From the NCBI RefSeq assembly GCF_004118675.1, contig NZ_SDHZ01000001.1:992001-1056000 (forward strand): 64,000 nt of DNA. Reading direction: 5' to 3'. The first letter of the stretch is position 1; each line of letters opens with the position of its first letter. The notes under the pieces were generated by a model. It saw only the letters and a list, made by a program, of their open reading frames with translations, did not search any database and was not told the origin of the DNA. The translations under genes and the position numbers were made by a program. This DNA is from Filimonas effusa (GTDB lineage: Bacteria; Bacteroidota; Bacteroidia; Chitinophagales; Chitinophagaceae). Positions 44,991 through 54,232 of the stretch are shown here, one piece after another.

Positions 44991-45784
44991 TTCATAAAAT
45001 ACTGCACGATAAACCCACTAAATTATTCCTGGCATTCGCCGCATTCTTTGTGGCCAACGCCCTCATAGCCGAATGTATAGGAGGAAAACTCTTTTCTCTG
45101 GAAAAACTGCTGGGTATCCCCAACGCCGATTTCTCACTTTTCGGACAGCAGCATCTGTCCTTTACGCTTACCTGCGGCGTGCTGTTATGGCCACTGGAAT
45201 TTATCATGACCGATATCGTGAACGAATTCTACGGCCCCAGAGCGGTAAAACGGATCTCCTACACCGCCGTCATGCTCATCAGCTACGCCTTTCTCATGTT
45301 CTATACGGCTATCCGCGTCCCTGCAGCAGATTTCTGGCTGGGGAGTCAAACTAAAAATGGCATCCCCAATATGCAGGATGCCTTTAACGGCGTTTTCGGC
45401 CAGGGCATGCGCATTATCGTCGGCAGCCTCGTGGCATTCCTCGTAAGCCAGTTGGTGGATGTGGCTGTTTTTCATAGGATCAAAAAAGCTACAGGAGAAA
45501 AACATATCTGGCTACGTGCCACAGGCTCCACACTGGTTTCCCAGCTCATCGATAGCTATATCGTATTGTTTATTGCATTTAGCGGTATATTCTCCTGGCA
45601 GCAGATCCTGGCAATAGGCATCATGAACTATATGTACAAGTTCACCATGGCTATTATCCTCACCCCGGTGATCTATATCGCAGAAAAAAGAATTGAAAAA
45701 TACCTCGGTAAAGAAACCGCCCGTAATATGAAGGCGGCGGCTATGGGCAGGGAACCGGAAACGGTTATTCCCACGGCAGGGTAA
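44987..45784 (+). CDS. Queuosine precursor transporter (YhhQ/VUT family)
   Basis: 265 aa with about six or seven membrane helices. Family text: FFVANALIAECIGGKLF, FTLTCGVLLWPLEFIMTDIVNEFYG, VFGQGMRIIVGSLVAFLVSQLVDVAVFHRIK, WLRATGSTLVSQLIDSYIVLFIAF. YhhQ-family proteins import queuosine precursors (preQ0/preQ1) for tRNA modification. The start shares ATGA with the preceding gene's stop. The last 20 bases overlap the convergent NUDIX gene. No preQ1-type riboswitch was recognised upstream. Confidence 0.88.
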   Translation: MIHKILHDKPTKLFLAFAAFFVANALIAECIGGKLFSLEKLLGIPNADFSLFGQQHLSFTLTCGVLLWPLEFIMTDIVNEFYGPRAVKRISYTAVMLISYAFLMFYTAIRVPAADFWLGSQTKNGIPNMQDAFNGVFGQGMRIIVGSLVAFLVSQLVDVAVFHRIKKATGEKHIWLRATGSTLVSQLIDSYIVLFIAFSGIFSWQQILAIGIMNYMYKFTMAIILTPVIYIAEKRIEKYLGKETARNMKAAAMGREPETVIPTAG

Positions 45785-46250
45785 CCTGCCCGGATGTTAC
45801 GATCGAAACAACAACCTTGTCTATAGGTAATGATACCGTATCCACGGTTAATTCATCCCAGCCTATCCAGCGGAAAGCTTCCGCAGTACCGTTGTTATCA
45901 GCAACCTGCCATGGCTCAAATGCAAATGGCACATGATGAGTGACCAGGTTTACAGGCTCCGCTGCATGTACAAAATAGTAGATCGAAATGATCTGGTCTT
46001 TATTGTTGAAAGCCGAGATCTGGAAGAAATCAGTAGTATATATATGAGAACCGATCTGCACATCCAAACCGGTCTCCTCCATAAATTCTCTTTTTAAACA
46101 ATCCCGCGTACCCTCGCCAAATTCAAGCCCGCCACCCGGGAACTTAGTGAAATAAGCACCCCGGATAAATTCATCCGAAACCAATACCCGCCTGGCACTG
46201 TCTATGAGCAAACCATAAACCCGTACGTTGAACTGTGGCGCACGCTCCAT
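45765..46250 (-). CDS. NUDIX hydrolase
   Basis: 161 aa. The Nudix box GX5EX7REUXEEXGU is perfect at residues 40-62 (G40, E46, R54-E55, E58-E59, G61), so Mg-dependent hydrolysis of a nucleoside-diphosphate derivative is expected. The substrate is not predictable. It is the last gene of dapF-corA-nudix, starting 1 base after corA ends. Tail-to-tail overlap of 20 bases with the transporter gene. Confidence 0.9.
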   Translation of the reverse strand: MERAPQFNVRVYGLLIDSARRVLVSDEFIRGAYFTKFPGGGLEFGEGTRDCLKREFMEETGLDVQIGSHIYTTDFFQISAFNNKDQIISIYYFVHAAEPVNLVTHHVPFAFEPWQVADNNGTAEAFRWIGWDELTVDTVSLPIDKVVVSIVTSGQVTLPWE

Positions 46251-46251
46251 C

Positions 46252-47190
46252 TTAAAACCATTTCTTTTTCATGAAATAACCACTGATGATAATAGATACT
46301 ACCAGCGATAATATAACAGGTATATAAAACGCATGCGGCGAATGCTGGTAAGGAATATCCACGTTCATCCCGTAAATGCTTGCCACCAATGCCGGCAATG
46401 ATAATATGATCGTGATAGAGGTCAAACGCTTCATCACATTATTCAGGTTATTGCTGATGATACTCGCAAACGCATCTAAAGTACTGCTCAGGATATTCGT
46501 ATAAATATTCGCCATCTCCAGCGCCTGGCTGGTATCCACGATCAGGTCATTCAGCAACTCCCGCTCATCCTCGTTCAAACCCAGGAAATTCGTACGCTCC
46601 AGCTTCATCATCAGTAACTCATTACTGCGTAAAGCCGTTACAAAATATACAAGGCTTTTTTGTATCCGCATAAGGTTCAGCAACTCTTCGTTCCGGTTGC
46701 TGTCATATAACTTCTGCTCGTATAAATTGCGCTTCTGGTTAATCTCCTTCAGGTATTCCATGAAATTATGGACAATCTTCTCGAATACCTTTAAAACCAT
46801 CATGTTACGCTTGTCTGGATGGCGCTTCTGAAAGGTGTTTAAAAACTTCTTGATCGCCCCGTTATCAAACGAGTTGACAGTAACGATCTGGTTATGGGTC
46901 AGGATAATGCAAATAGGGATCGTAATATAATAAGCATCACTGTCGTTGAACGAATTATTCTCGGTAGGTGTCTTGATAATAATGAAACGTACATTGCTGT
47001 CCAGCTCATAACGCGGCCGCTCATCTATATCCAGCGAATCCCGGAGAAACTCGATCGGAATATCCAGCCTTTCACTTACCTCTACAAACTCTTCCTCCTT
47101 GAAAGGAGGCACTAAGTTTACCCAGGCCCCGTTCTCTACCTTGTCGATCTCTACAGTATGGCCGTCTATATTCTTGAAGTACTGGATCAT
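46252..47190 (-). CDS. corA: CorA-family magnesium/divalent cation channel
   Basis: 312 aa. A cytoplasmic alpha/beta N-domain, long helices (NRNEELLNLMRIQKSLVYFVTALRSNE) and two C-terminal membrane helices with the selectivity motif YGMNVDIPYQ between them, ending in basic MKKKWF, are all CorA hallmarks. It works as a homopentamer in the inner membrane for Mg uptake. Its ATG follows the dapF stop codon with no gap, so expression is coupled to dapF. Confidence 0.92.
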   Translation of the reverse strand: MIQYFKNIDGHTVEIDKVENGAWVNLVPPFKEEEFVEVSERLDIPIEFLRDSLDIDERPRYELDSNVRFIIIKTPTENNSFNDSDAYYITIPICIILTHNQIVTVNSFDNGAIKKFLNTFQKRHPDKRNMMVLKVFEKIVHNFMEYLKEINQKRNLYEQKLYDSNRNEELLNLMRIQKSLVYFVTALRSNELLMMKLERTNFLGLNEDERELLNDLIVDTSQALEMANIYTNILSSTLDAFASIISNNLNNVMKRLTSITIILSLPALVASIYGMNVDIPYQHSPHAFYIPVILSLVVSIIISGYFMKKKWF

Positions 47191-47970
47191 TTAATCGATA
47201 TTAATGGTGCCGCTAAAAACAAAGTTTGCAGGCCCGCATAGCCATATATTCTCAAACTGCGCTTCTCCCTTCTTCTCAAATTCCACCGCTAACCTGCCCC
47301 CGGGCGTTTGTATCTCAACCCGGTTAAATCCATTTTCATTATGGGCAAATACCAGCGCAGATGCTGTTACGCCCGTACCGCAACTCAACGTTTCGTCCTC
47401 CACGCCACGCTCATAAGTGCGTACATAAATACCCTTAGCCTGCTCCTCCACGAAATTTACATTGATGCCTTCCTGCGCATAGGTCTCATTATAACGGATG
47501 GCCTTGCCTTCACCCACCACATCATAATGACGGATATCCGAAACAGGCTTCACATAGTGCGGCGACCCGGTATTTAAAATGGTATCGGTATAATTATGTT
47601 GAAGACCGTCTACATCCTTCATCTTCAGATGAACCCACCTGTTATCCTCGATGGTAGCGTCATGAGGCCCGTCAATAGCAATAAAATGATATTTATTACG
47701 GCTGATGCCGCGATGGTGCGCAAACTTTACCAGGCAACGCCCGCCATTACCGCACATCGTGCTCTCACGGCCGTCGGCATTATAATACTTCATCTCAAAA
47801 TCATAACCCTCACGCGTATTCAGTAACATCAGCCCGTCGGCGCCAATGCCGAAACGCCTGTCACACATGTGCTTTACCTGCTCCGTGCTAAAATGTACCT
47901 TACCATCCCTGTTGTCTATTATGATAAAATCATTGCCCGTTCCCTGGTATTTGAAGAAATGAATGTCCAT
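47191..47970 (-). CDS. dapF: Diaminopimelate epimerase
   Basis: 259 aa. Both catalytic cysteines are present: Cys73 in STMCGNGGRC and Cys197 in LSCGTG. The start MDIHFFKYQGTGNDFIIIDN is typical. The enzyme converts LL-DAP to meso-DAP for lysine and peptidoglycan synthesis. An AGGAG stretch lies before the ATG. First gene of an operon with corA and a NUDIX gene; the stop abuts corA's start. Confidence 0.96.
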   Translation of the reverse strand: MDIHFFKYQGTGNDFIIIDNRDGKVHFSTEQVKHMCDRRFGIGADGLMLLNTREGYDFEMKYYNADGRESTMCGNGGRCLVKFAHHRGISRNKYHFIAIDGPHDATIEDNRWVHLKMKDVDGLQHNYTDTILNTGSPHYVKPVSDIRHYDVVGEGKAIRYNETYAQEGINVNFVEEQAKGIYVRTYERGVEDETLSCGTGVTASALVFAHNENGFNRVEIQTPGGRLAVEFEKKGEAQFENIWLCGPANFVFSGTINID

Positions 47971-48125
47971 TTTGCTCCTTGAAATATTAGCTTATTAGGT
48001 TGAAATATCCGGAATAAGCAGTAAAGGTAAACAAATGGCATGGAAGCTGTAAAAGGGATTGTTTAATTTTAAGTTGTGTCCGCTATCCGGGCAAAAACCT
48101 ATCGTTCACCCAAAATAAGCTCCAC

Positions 48126-50849
48126 ATGCCAGCACGTACCGCTTCGTTAACCCAATTACAGCAACAGGGTAAAGACATCGCCAGGCTGCCTTTCTCTATT
48201 CGTATCCTCCTCGAAAATGTCCTGCGCAACCACGATCAGTTCGCCATCACCGACGAACACCTCGATACCCTGGTAAACTGGAACCCCGAAGGTACCGACA
48301 AGGAAATCCCATTTAAACCGGCCCGCGTGCTCATGCAGGACTTCACCGGCGTCCCCGCAGTGGTCGATATCGCTTCCATCAGGGCCGAAGTCATCCGCAG
48401 GGGTAAAGATGGCAGCCGCATCAATCCCGCTATCCCCGTCGACCTTGTTGTCGACCACTCGGTTCAGGTCGATTTCTTCGGAACCGACTACGCCTATACA
48501 AAAAACGTGGTCTTCGAATACGAACGCAACCGCGAACGCTACCAGCTGCTGAAATGGGCCCAGCAGGCATTCGATAACTTTACCGTGGTCCCGCCCGGAA
48601 TGGGCATCTGCCACCAGGTAAATCTCGAATACCTCGCAAAAGGTATTATCGAACGCGATGGCTGGCTTTTCCCCGATACGCTCGTGGGCACCGATTCTCA
48701 TACGCCCATGGTCAACGGTATTGGCGTATTGGGATGGGGCGTTGGTGGCATCGAAGCGGAAGCAGCATTGCTCGGACAACCCATCTATTTTACCTGCCCC
48801 CAGGTGATCGGTCTCAAACTCACAGGCCAGCTGCAGGAAGGTATGACGGCTACCGATATGGTGCTTACCATCACGCAAATGCTCCGCAAATACGGCGTCG
48901 TAGGCAAATTCGTGGAAGTCTTCGGCGAAGGGCTCAACCATCTCACCGTTCCCGATAGGGCCACCATCTCTAATATGTCGCCCGAATTTGGCTGCACGGT
49001 TACTTATTTTCCCATCGACGATCAAACGCTCGAATACATGCGCCGTACCCACCGGAGCAAAGAACAGATTGCCCTGGTAGAAAGCTATTGTAAGGAAAAC
49101 ATGCTCTGGCGCGAACACGAAGACGCTATCACTTATTCCGATGTCCTGGAACTCGACCTGTCTACAGTTCAACCCTCGCTGGCAGGCCCAAAACGCCCGC
49201 AGGACAGGCTTAACGTAAATGAAGTGCATAATATGTTCGGCGAACTGCTGAATAAAGAATATAACCGCATCTACACCCCCGAAGGAAAACGCCGCGATAA
49301 TGCATGGCTGTCCGAAGGCGGATCCGGAACTACCTTCTCGTACGAAACGCAAAAAACAAATGAAGAAGTAGCCGTAGAGGTCGATAGCCTGCAAACCGTA
49401 CGCCTTCGCCTTCAAAACGAAGAATATGTGCTTAGCGATGGCTCTATCGTCATCGCCGCCATTACCAGTTGTACCAACACCTCCAACCCAAGTGTAATGA
49501 TAGGAGCAGGGCTCCTGGCTAAAAAAGCGATCAAAAGGGGCCTCGACGTTAAACCCTGGGTAAAAACCAGCCTCGCACCCGGATCACGCGTGGTAACGCA
49601 ATACCTCAAAAGAGCCGAACTGCTGGGCGATCTCGAAGCATTACGCTTCCATACCGTAGGTTATGGCTGCACCTCCTGTATCGGTAATAGCGGCCCGCTG
49701 CCGCCACACATCGCCGAAGCAGTCGACAAAGGCAAACTGGTTGTGGCCTCGGTCCTCTCAGGTAACCGCAACTTCGAGGCAAGGGTGCACCCCCAGGTAA
49801 AAATGAACTTCCTGGCATCCCCGCTGCTCGTAGTCGCCTATGCTATCGCCGGAAGGATCGACATCGATCTCTATGCCGATCCGCTCGGAAAAGACCCCAA
49901 CGGCGAACCCGTCTTCCTGCGCGAAATATGGCCCACACAACAGGAAATAAATGAGGCTGTCTTAAAAGCGGTTCAGCAGGATGATTATGAGTCTGTTTAC
50001 AAGGTCATCTTCGAAGGCGATGAACAATGGCAATCCCTGCAAGCCCCCGAAGGCAAAAATTACCAGTGGAGCACCGACTCTACCTACATTAAGGAGGCCT
50101 CTTTCTTCAAAGACCTCCCCGATAGTCCCGCCCCTCCACACGACATCGCAGCAGCCAGGGTATTGTTGAAACTGGGCGACTCTGTTACAACCGACCACAT
50201 TTCTCCTGCCGGCTCCTTTAAAGCAGATACGCCTGCAGGCAAATACCTGCGCGACAAAGCCATAGATCCAAAAATGTTTAACTCCTACGGCTCCCGCCGG
50301 GGCAACGAAGAAATAATGGTCCGCGGCACTTTCGCCAACGTCCGCATCAAAAACCAGATCTCGTCGAAAGAAGGCGGCTTCACCACCTTCATACCCACCG
50401 GAACGGTCATGCCCATTTACGACGCCGCCATGGAATATGCCAAACGAAACACACCGCTTATCATCCTGGCAGGTAAAGAATACGGTAGCGGCTCCTCCCG
50501 CGATTGGGCCGCCAAAGGCACCAATCTCCTGGGCGTAAAAGCCGTCATTGCCGAAAGCTACGAACGCATTCACCGCAGCAACCTTGTAGGCATGGGCGTA
50601 TTACCCCTGGAATATGTGAACGGCGAAAATGCCGGAACGCTCGGCCTTACAGGCCTGGAAACTTATTCCATAACCGGTATCGCCGAAGACCTCGCCCCGG
50701 GTAAATACATGACGGTAACGGTAAAACCTAAAGAAGGCCCCGAAATGACCTTCCAGGTCTGCGCCCGTCTCGATTCCGCCATAGAGGTCGAATACTACCG
50801 TCACGGCGGTATCCTGCAATATGTTCTTCGTAATTTCCTGAAAGAATAG
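48126..50849 (+). CDS. acnA: Aconitate hydratase A (IRP1/AcnA type)
   Basis: 907 aa. The 4Fe-4S ligands are visible: Cys449 in ITSCTNTSNPS, and Cys515 and Cys518 in GYGCTSCIGNSGPLPPHI. Other family text: LVGTDSHTPMVNGIGVLGWGVGGIEAEA, SRRGNEEIMVRGTFANVRIKN and YGSGSSRDWAAKG. It isomerises citrate and isocitrate in the TCA cycle. The start MPARTASLTQLQQQGKDIARLPFSIRI agrees with family starts slightly truncated at the N-terminus. Transcribed alone; hairpins follow at 50924-51011. Confidence 0.96.
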   Translation: MPARTASLTQLQQQGKDIARLPFSIRILLENVLRNHDQFAITDEHLDTLVNWNPEGTDKEIPFKPARVLMQDFTGVPAVVDIASIRAEVIRRGKDGSRINPAIPVDLVVDHSVQVDFFGTDYAYTKNVVFEYERNRERYQLLKWAQQAFDNFTVVPPGMGICHQVNLEYLAKGIIERDGWLFPDTLVGTDSHTPMVNGIGVLGWGVGGIEAEAALLGQPIYFTCPQVIGLKLTGQLQEGMTATDMVLTITQMLRKYGVVGKFVEVFGEGLNHLTVPDRATISNMSPEFGCTVTYFPIDDQTLEYMRRTHRSKEQIALVESYCKENMLWREHEDAITYSDVLELDLSTVQPSLAGPKRPQDRLNVNEVHNMFGELLNKEYNRIYTPEGKRRDNAWLSEGGSGTTFSYETQKTNEEVAVEVDSLQTVRLRLQNEEYVLSDGSIVIAAITSCTNTSNPSVMIGAGLLAKKAIKRGLDVKPWVKTSLAPGSRVVTQYLKRAELLGDLEALRFHTVGYGCTSCIGNSGPLPPHIAEAVDKGKLVVASVLSGNRNFEARVHPQVKMNFLASPLLVVAYAIAGRIDIDLYADPLGKDPNGEPVFLREIWPTQQEINEAVLKAVQQDDYESVYKVIFEGDEQWQSLQAPEGKNYQWSTDSTYIKEASFFKDLPDSPAPPHDIAAARVLLKLGDSVTTDHISPAGSFKADTPAGKYLRDKAIDPKMFNSYGSRRGNEEIMVRGTFANVRIKNQISSKEGGFTTFIPTGTVMPIYDAAMEYAKRNTPLIILAGKEYGSGSSRDWAAKGTNLLGVKAVIAESYERIHRSNLVGMGVLPLEYVNGENAGTLGLTGLETYSITGIAEDLAPGKYMTVTVKPKEGPEMTFQVCARLDSAIEVEYYRHGGILQYVLRNFLKE

Positions 50850-50923
50850 ATAGCCAGTTTGTCATCCCATACGTATGGCTAAGGAAGTGGGCAGTGTGTA
50901 GGAGAGTATAACCGCAGGAAGAG

Positions 50924-51011
50924 CCTGTTCAAAAACAGGAATTTGTCTTTAATACTAAAATATTTACCAGCAAAAACGGGGACTGACCAGATTCTGAAGG
51001 TCAGCCCCCGT
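50924..51011 (+). terminator. Hairpins after acnA, probable terminator
   Basis: A small hairpin CCTGTT/AACAGG (50924-50939) is followed by a larger one: ACGGGGACTGACC (50976-50988) with GGTCAGCCCCCGT (50999-51011), 13 bp with one G:T pair. T-runs after both are weak. Confidence 0.55.
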
Positions 51012-51040
51012 CTTATTCGGATGACCGGTCTGTAAATATT

Positions 51041-51073
51041 TTTGTTAACTGAATAAATATTCATCTAACTTTG
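51041..51073 (+). promoter_or_regulatory. tetR promoter with TetR operator in the spacer
   Basis: TTTG (51041-51044), 21-bp spacer and TAACTTTG (51066-51073). The spacer contains TGAATAAATATTCA (51050-51063), six-base inverted arms around AA. The same 14 bases recur before the downstream tolC gene. The -7 box ends 6 bases before the tetR ATG, so the transcript is nearly leaderless. Confidence 0.8.
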
Positions 51074-51079
51074 TGCGCA

Positions 51080-51652
51080 ATGAAGCCAAGGGACGAGAAC
51101 AAAGTGAACGAAATATATGCAGCTACGCTCCAGCTGGTAAAAGAGAACGGACTGTCGGGTATTACCATGAGTATGATCGCCCGCAAAGCCGGTTTTGCCA
51201 CGGGAACCGTATATATCTATTTCGAAAACAAAGAGCAGCTTATCGTTCAGCTCTTCGAAAAATGTTTTCGCAATTACGCACAGGACTACTTCGCAGGCTT
51301 CGACCCCTCAGCACCCTTTAAAGTGGCTTTCCATACCATCTGGATGAACATGGTGAAACACTCTACAGCTAAATTCAATGAGCTCATCTTTATTGAACAA
51401 TGCTTTCATTCGCCTTTTATCTCCGAAGAAACCAGGAAAACCTCTAAAGAAATGCTGAAACCCTGGCTCGACCTCATCGAAAAAGGAAAGAACGAAAAAC
51501 TCATTAAACAGCTGGAAACTCCATGGTTAATGATCTATATACGCGGCCCCGTCAGGGAAATGATCAAATATGCAGAATACAACAAGGTTAAAATATCAAA
51601 GGAACTCATCGACAACATGTTTGAAATGTGTTGGAATGGGATAAGGGCCTGA
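51080..51652 (+). CDS. TetR-family repressor of the Emr-type efflux operon
   Basis: The open frame begins with a TTG at 51071 inside the -7 box; the ATG at 51080 (MKPRDENKVNEIYAATLQL) is the real start, giving 190 aa. HTH about residues 28-50: ITMSMIARKAGFATGTVYIYF. The C-terminal ligand-binding domain is variable, as usual. Identical palindromes lie in its own promoter and between it and tolC, which points to autoregulation and control of the pump. Ligand unknown, probably a pump substrate. Confidence 0.92.
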   Translation: MKPRDENKVNEIYAATLQLVKENGLSGITMSMIARKAGFATGTVYIYFENKEQLIVQLFEKCFRNYAQDYFAGFDPSAPFKVAFHTIWMNMVKHSTAKFNELIFIEQCFHSPFISEETRKTSKEMLKPWLDLIEKGKNEKLIKQLETPWLMIYIRGPVREMIKYAEYNKVKISKELIDNMFEMCWNGIRA

Positions 51653-51673
51653 CCCCTTTTTTTGGCGATTTAA

Positions 51674-51689
51674 GTGAATAAATATTCAC
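51674..51689. promoter_or_regulatory. Second TetR operator, before the TolC gene
   Basis: GTGAATAAATATTCAC contains the same 14-base palindrome as 51050-51063. It lies 21 bases after the tetR stop and 44 bases before the tolC ATG. A clear TAnnTTTG promoter was not found beside it. Confidence 0.75.
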
Positions 51690-51733
51690 CAACGAAGCTT
51701 GCCGGCTGAAAATAATTCTAATTAAACCAATAT

Positions 51734-53077
51734 ATGAATAGGACGATGAAGCACGTCATCAGAACAGCGATGACCGGGCTGGCAATATTAAGCATAATGC
51801 TTACCCGCGCTCAGGATAAAATGCCGCTTACACTGCAGCAAACGATAACCCTCTGTCTACAGAACAGCAAACAACTGAAAATAGACAAGGCTAAGATCGA
51901 AGCCGCTACAGCGCAGCTCCGCGAGGCTATGGATAACAGGCTGCCCGATGTAGGTGTTAATGCCTCTTATCTCTTGCTCACCAAACCACACATCGACTTT
52001 AAATCCGATGGCGGCAGTGGCAGCGGTGGAAGTTCCATTGCCCAACCCTCACAGGCTACCTATGGCATGGCCACCGTCAATATCCCGATTTATGCAGGAT
52101 TGAAAGTGCGCTATGGCATCGAATCAGCCCGCTACCTGCAACAGGCGGCCGAATCTGATGCCGGCTATAACAAAGAACAGGTGGTCTCCAACGCCGTAGC
52201 CGCCTTCTGCAACCTCTATAAATCAGGAACCGCAGTGCAACTGGTAAAAGAAAACCTCGGCCAGTCTCAGCAACGCGACCACGACTTCTCCAATATGGAA
52301 AAGAACGGCCTGCTCGCCAGGAACGACCTGCTGAAAGCGCAACTGCAAACAGCCAATATCGAAATGGCGCTCGTTAATGCCGAAAACAACCTGAAGCTTG
52401 CAATGGTAAGTCTTAACCTCCTCGCCGGCCTTCCGGAACAAACTACGCTGCAGCCCGATACTACAGGCTTCTACCTGCAGCAACAATTGCTGTCGGTCGA
52501 CGCCTACGAACAACAGGCTTTTTTAAACCGCAAAGATCTCGAAGCCATCAACCTGCGCAAAAAAGCAACAGAAGCTTCCGTTAGATCAGCAAAAGGTGAT
52601 TATTATCCTTCAGTTGGCTTAACCGGCGGGTATGTCGCAGCTTATATTCCCGATCTGCTTACTGCAACCAACGTCGTTAACGGCGGCATCGGCGTCCGCT
52701 ACAATATCGACGCCCTGTGGAAAGCAAAAGCAAAAGTAGAGACCGCACAGGCCAGCGAACGGCAGATCGCAGCACAAAAGGAAATGCTGAACGATAATAT
52801 AAGGCTCGGCATCAATAAAGCCTACCAGGATTACCTCTCTGCCGAAAAGAAGATCGAAGTTCAGCAGAAATCGGTCATCAACGCCACCGAGAACTATCGC
52901 ATCACAAAAAACAAACACGATAACAACCTCGTTACAACAACCGAGCTGCTCGATGCCAATGTAGCCCTCCTGCAGGCTAAGATCAATCTCGAAGAAGCCC
53001 GGGCCGACAAGGTCCTCACTTATAATACCCTGCTCGAAAAAGCAGGCATCCTGGTAAATAACCAGCCAAAAAATTAA
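51734..53077 (+). CDS. TolC-family outer-membrane channel of the Emr-type pump
   Basis: 447 aa (a second ATG lies 4 codons in). Signal peptide about 1-26 (ending TRAQ). The TolC pattern appears twice: LTLQQTITLCLQNSKQLKIDKAKIE and, in the second half, AFLNRKDLEAINLRKKATEAS, YYPSVGLTGGYVAAY and GIGVRYNIDALWK. It forms the outer-membrane duct for the EmrA/EmrB proteins that follow (30-base gap). It differs clearly from the RND-linked TolC at 20154. Confidence 0.9.
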   Translation: MNRTMKHVIRTAMTGLAILSIMLTRAQDKMPLTLQQTITLCLQNSKQLKIDKAKIEAATAQLREAMDNRLPDVGVNASYLLLTKPHIDFKSDGGSGSGGSSIAQPSQATYGMATVNIPIYAGLKVRYGIESARYLQQAAESDAGYNKEQVVSNAVAAFCNLYKSGTAVQLVKENLGQSQQRDHDFSNMEKNGLLARNDLLKAQLQTANIEMALVNAENNLKLAMVSLNLLAGLPEQTTLQPDTTGFYLQQQLLSVDAYEQQAFLNRKDLEAINLRKKATEASVRSAKGDYYPSVGLTGGYVAAYIPDLLTATNVVNGGIGVRYNIDALWKAKAKVETAQASERQIAAQKEMLNDNIRLGINKAYQDYLSAEKKIEVQQKSVINATENYRITKNKHDNNLVTTTELLDANVALLQAKINLEEARADKVLTYNTLLEKAGILVNNQPKN

Positions 53078-53107
53078 TGATAACCCAAAGGAATAAAATA
53101 AAGTCGT

Positions 53108-54211
53108 ATGTCAACAACAGGTACAGAAACCAATAACGGCAATAAAAAAAGAAATAAGAAATTCACCATCATCCTGGCCATAGTGGTTATCCTGGGTGGC
53201 TGGTTTGGTATTAGCAAATACCTGCACGCTTTGCATCACGAAGAAACCGATGATGCCCAGGTAGAAGCCAATATCAGCCCGGTAATACCCCGCGTTTCAG
53301 GATATGTTACCGCTGTAAGGGTAAAAGACCACCAGAGAGTCAAAAAAGGAGATACGCTTATCATCCTCGACGACAGGGAAATGAAGATCAGGCTCGAACA
53401 GGCCGAAGCAGCGCTCGCTACCGCAGAATCCAACCTGGCATCTGCACAATCCAGCGCAGGCGCAGCACACGCCAATATCGCTACCAGCGAAGCCTCCGTT
53501 TCTACCGCCGATGCCCAGATCGAAACAGCTAAGATCAATGTATGGAGAGCCACAGAAGATTTCAAACGTTACGAAAATCTGATAAAGGATCATTCTATCA
53601 CGCAACAGCAGTACGAACAGGCCCTTGCTGCCAAACAAACCGCAGAAAAACAACTGCAGGTCTTACAACAGCAAAAGGCGCAGGCCGCTAAACAGGTGAA
53701 TGCCGTCAGCTCTCAAAGTAATGCCGCTACATCTCAGATAGGGATCGCCGCAGCATCCATCAAACAAAGAAAAGTAGATGTCGATGATGCAAAGCTGAAC
53801 CTCTCTTACACGGTGATAACCGCAGCCGAAGATGGGATCGTCTCCAAAGTAACCACCCAGGAAGGACAATTCGTGCAGGCCGGCGCAGCCCTCTTTAGCA
53901 TCGTCCTCAACAATGAGCTTTGGATCGTCGCAAACTTCAAGGAAACGCAGGTAGAGAAAGTAAGGGAAGGGCAGAAGGTGCTGGTTGAAATAGATGCCTT
54001 CCCAGCCCATAAGTTCGAAGCCCGCGTAGGTTCATTTTCTCCTGCAACAGGCGCCCGCTTTGCGCTCCTGCCGCCCGATAACGCCAGCGGCAACTTCGTG
54101 AAAGTAGTGCAACGCCTTCCCATCAGGATCGAATTTACCAACCCGCAGGATTCCCTTATCAAAAACCTGCGCGCAGGCATGAACGCCGACGTGGATATTC
54201 ACCTCGATTAG
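53108..54211 (+). CDS. EmrA-type membrane fusion protein (HlyD family)
   Basis: 367 aa. Basic cytoplasmic N-terminus (NKKRNKKF), one membrane helix (about 19-38), the EmrA text HHEETDDAQVEANISPVIPRVSGYVTAV, a lipoyl half (VKDHQRVKKGDTLIILDD), a long Ala/Gln-rich coiled coil (about 95-225), the second lipoyl half (SYTVITAAEDGIVSKVTTQEGQFV) and a beta-barrel domain. It bridges the EmrB pump and TolC. Gaps are 30 bases before and 21 after. Confidence 0.93.
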   Translation: MSTTGTETNNGNKKRNKKFTIILAIVVILGGWFGISKYLHALHHEETDDAQVEANISPVIPRVSGYVTAVRVKDHQRVKKGDTLIILDDREMKIRLEQAEAALATAESNLASAQSSAGAAHANIATSEASVSTADAQIETAKINVWRATEDFKRYENLIKDHSITQQQYEQALAAKQTAEKQLQVLQQQKAQAAKQVNAVSSQSNAATSQIGIAAASIKQRKVDVDDAKLNLSYTVITAAEDGIVSKVTTQEGQFVQAGAALFSIVLNNELWIVANFKETQVEKVREGQKVLVEIDAFPAHKFEARVGSFSPATGARFALLPPDNASGNFVKVVQRLPIRIEFTNPQDSLIKNLRAGMNADVDIHLD

Positions 54212-54232
54212 TTGAACTGATTATTATCGATT

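Noticed and set aside
48156-49415. Long minus-strand open frame (419 codons) opposite aconitase
   Set aside because: It mirrors the codon pattern of acnA, has no recognisable protein text and lies wholly within a gene with intact family motifs. Similar shadows opposite prfC (32403-33275) and dnaE2 were dropped for the same reason.
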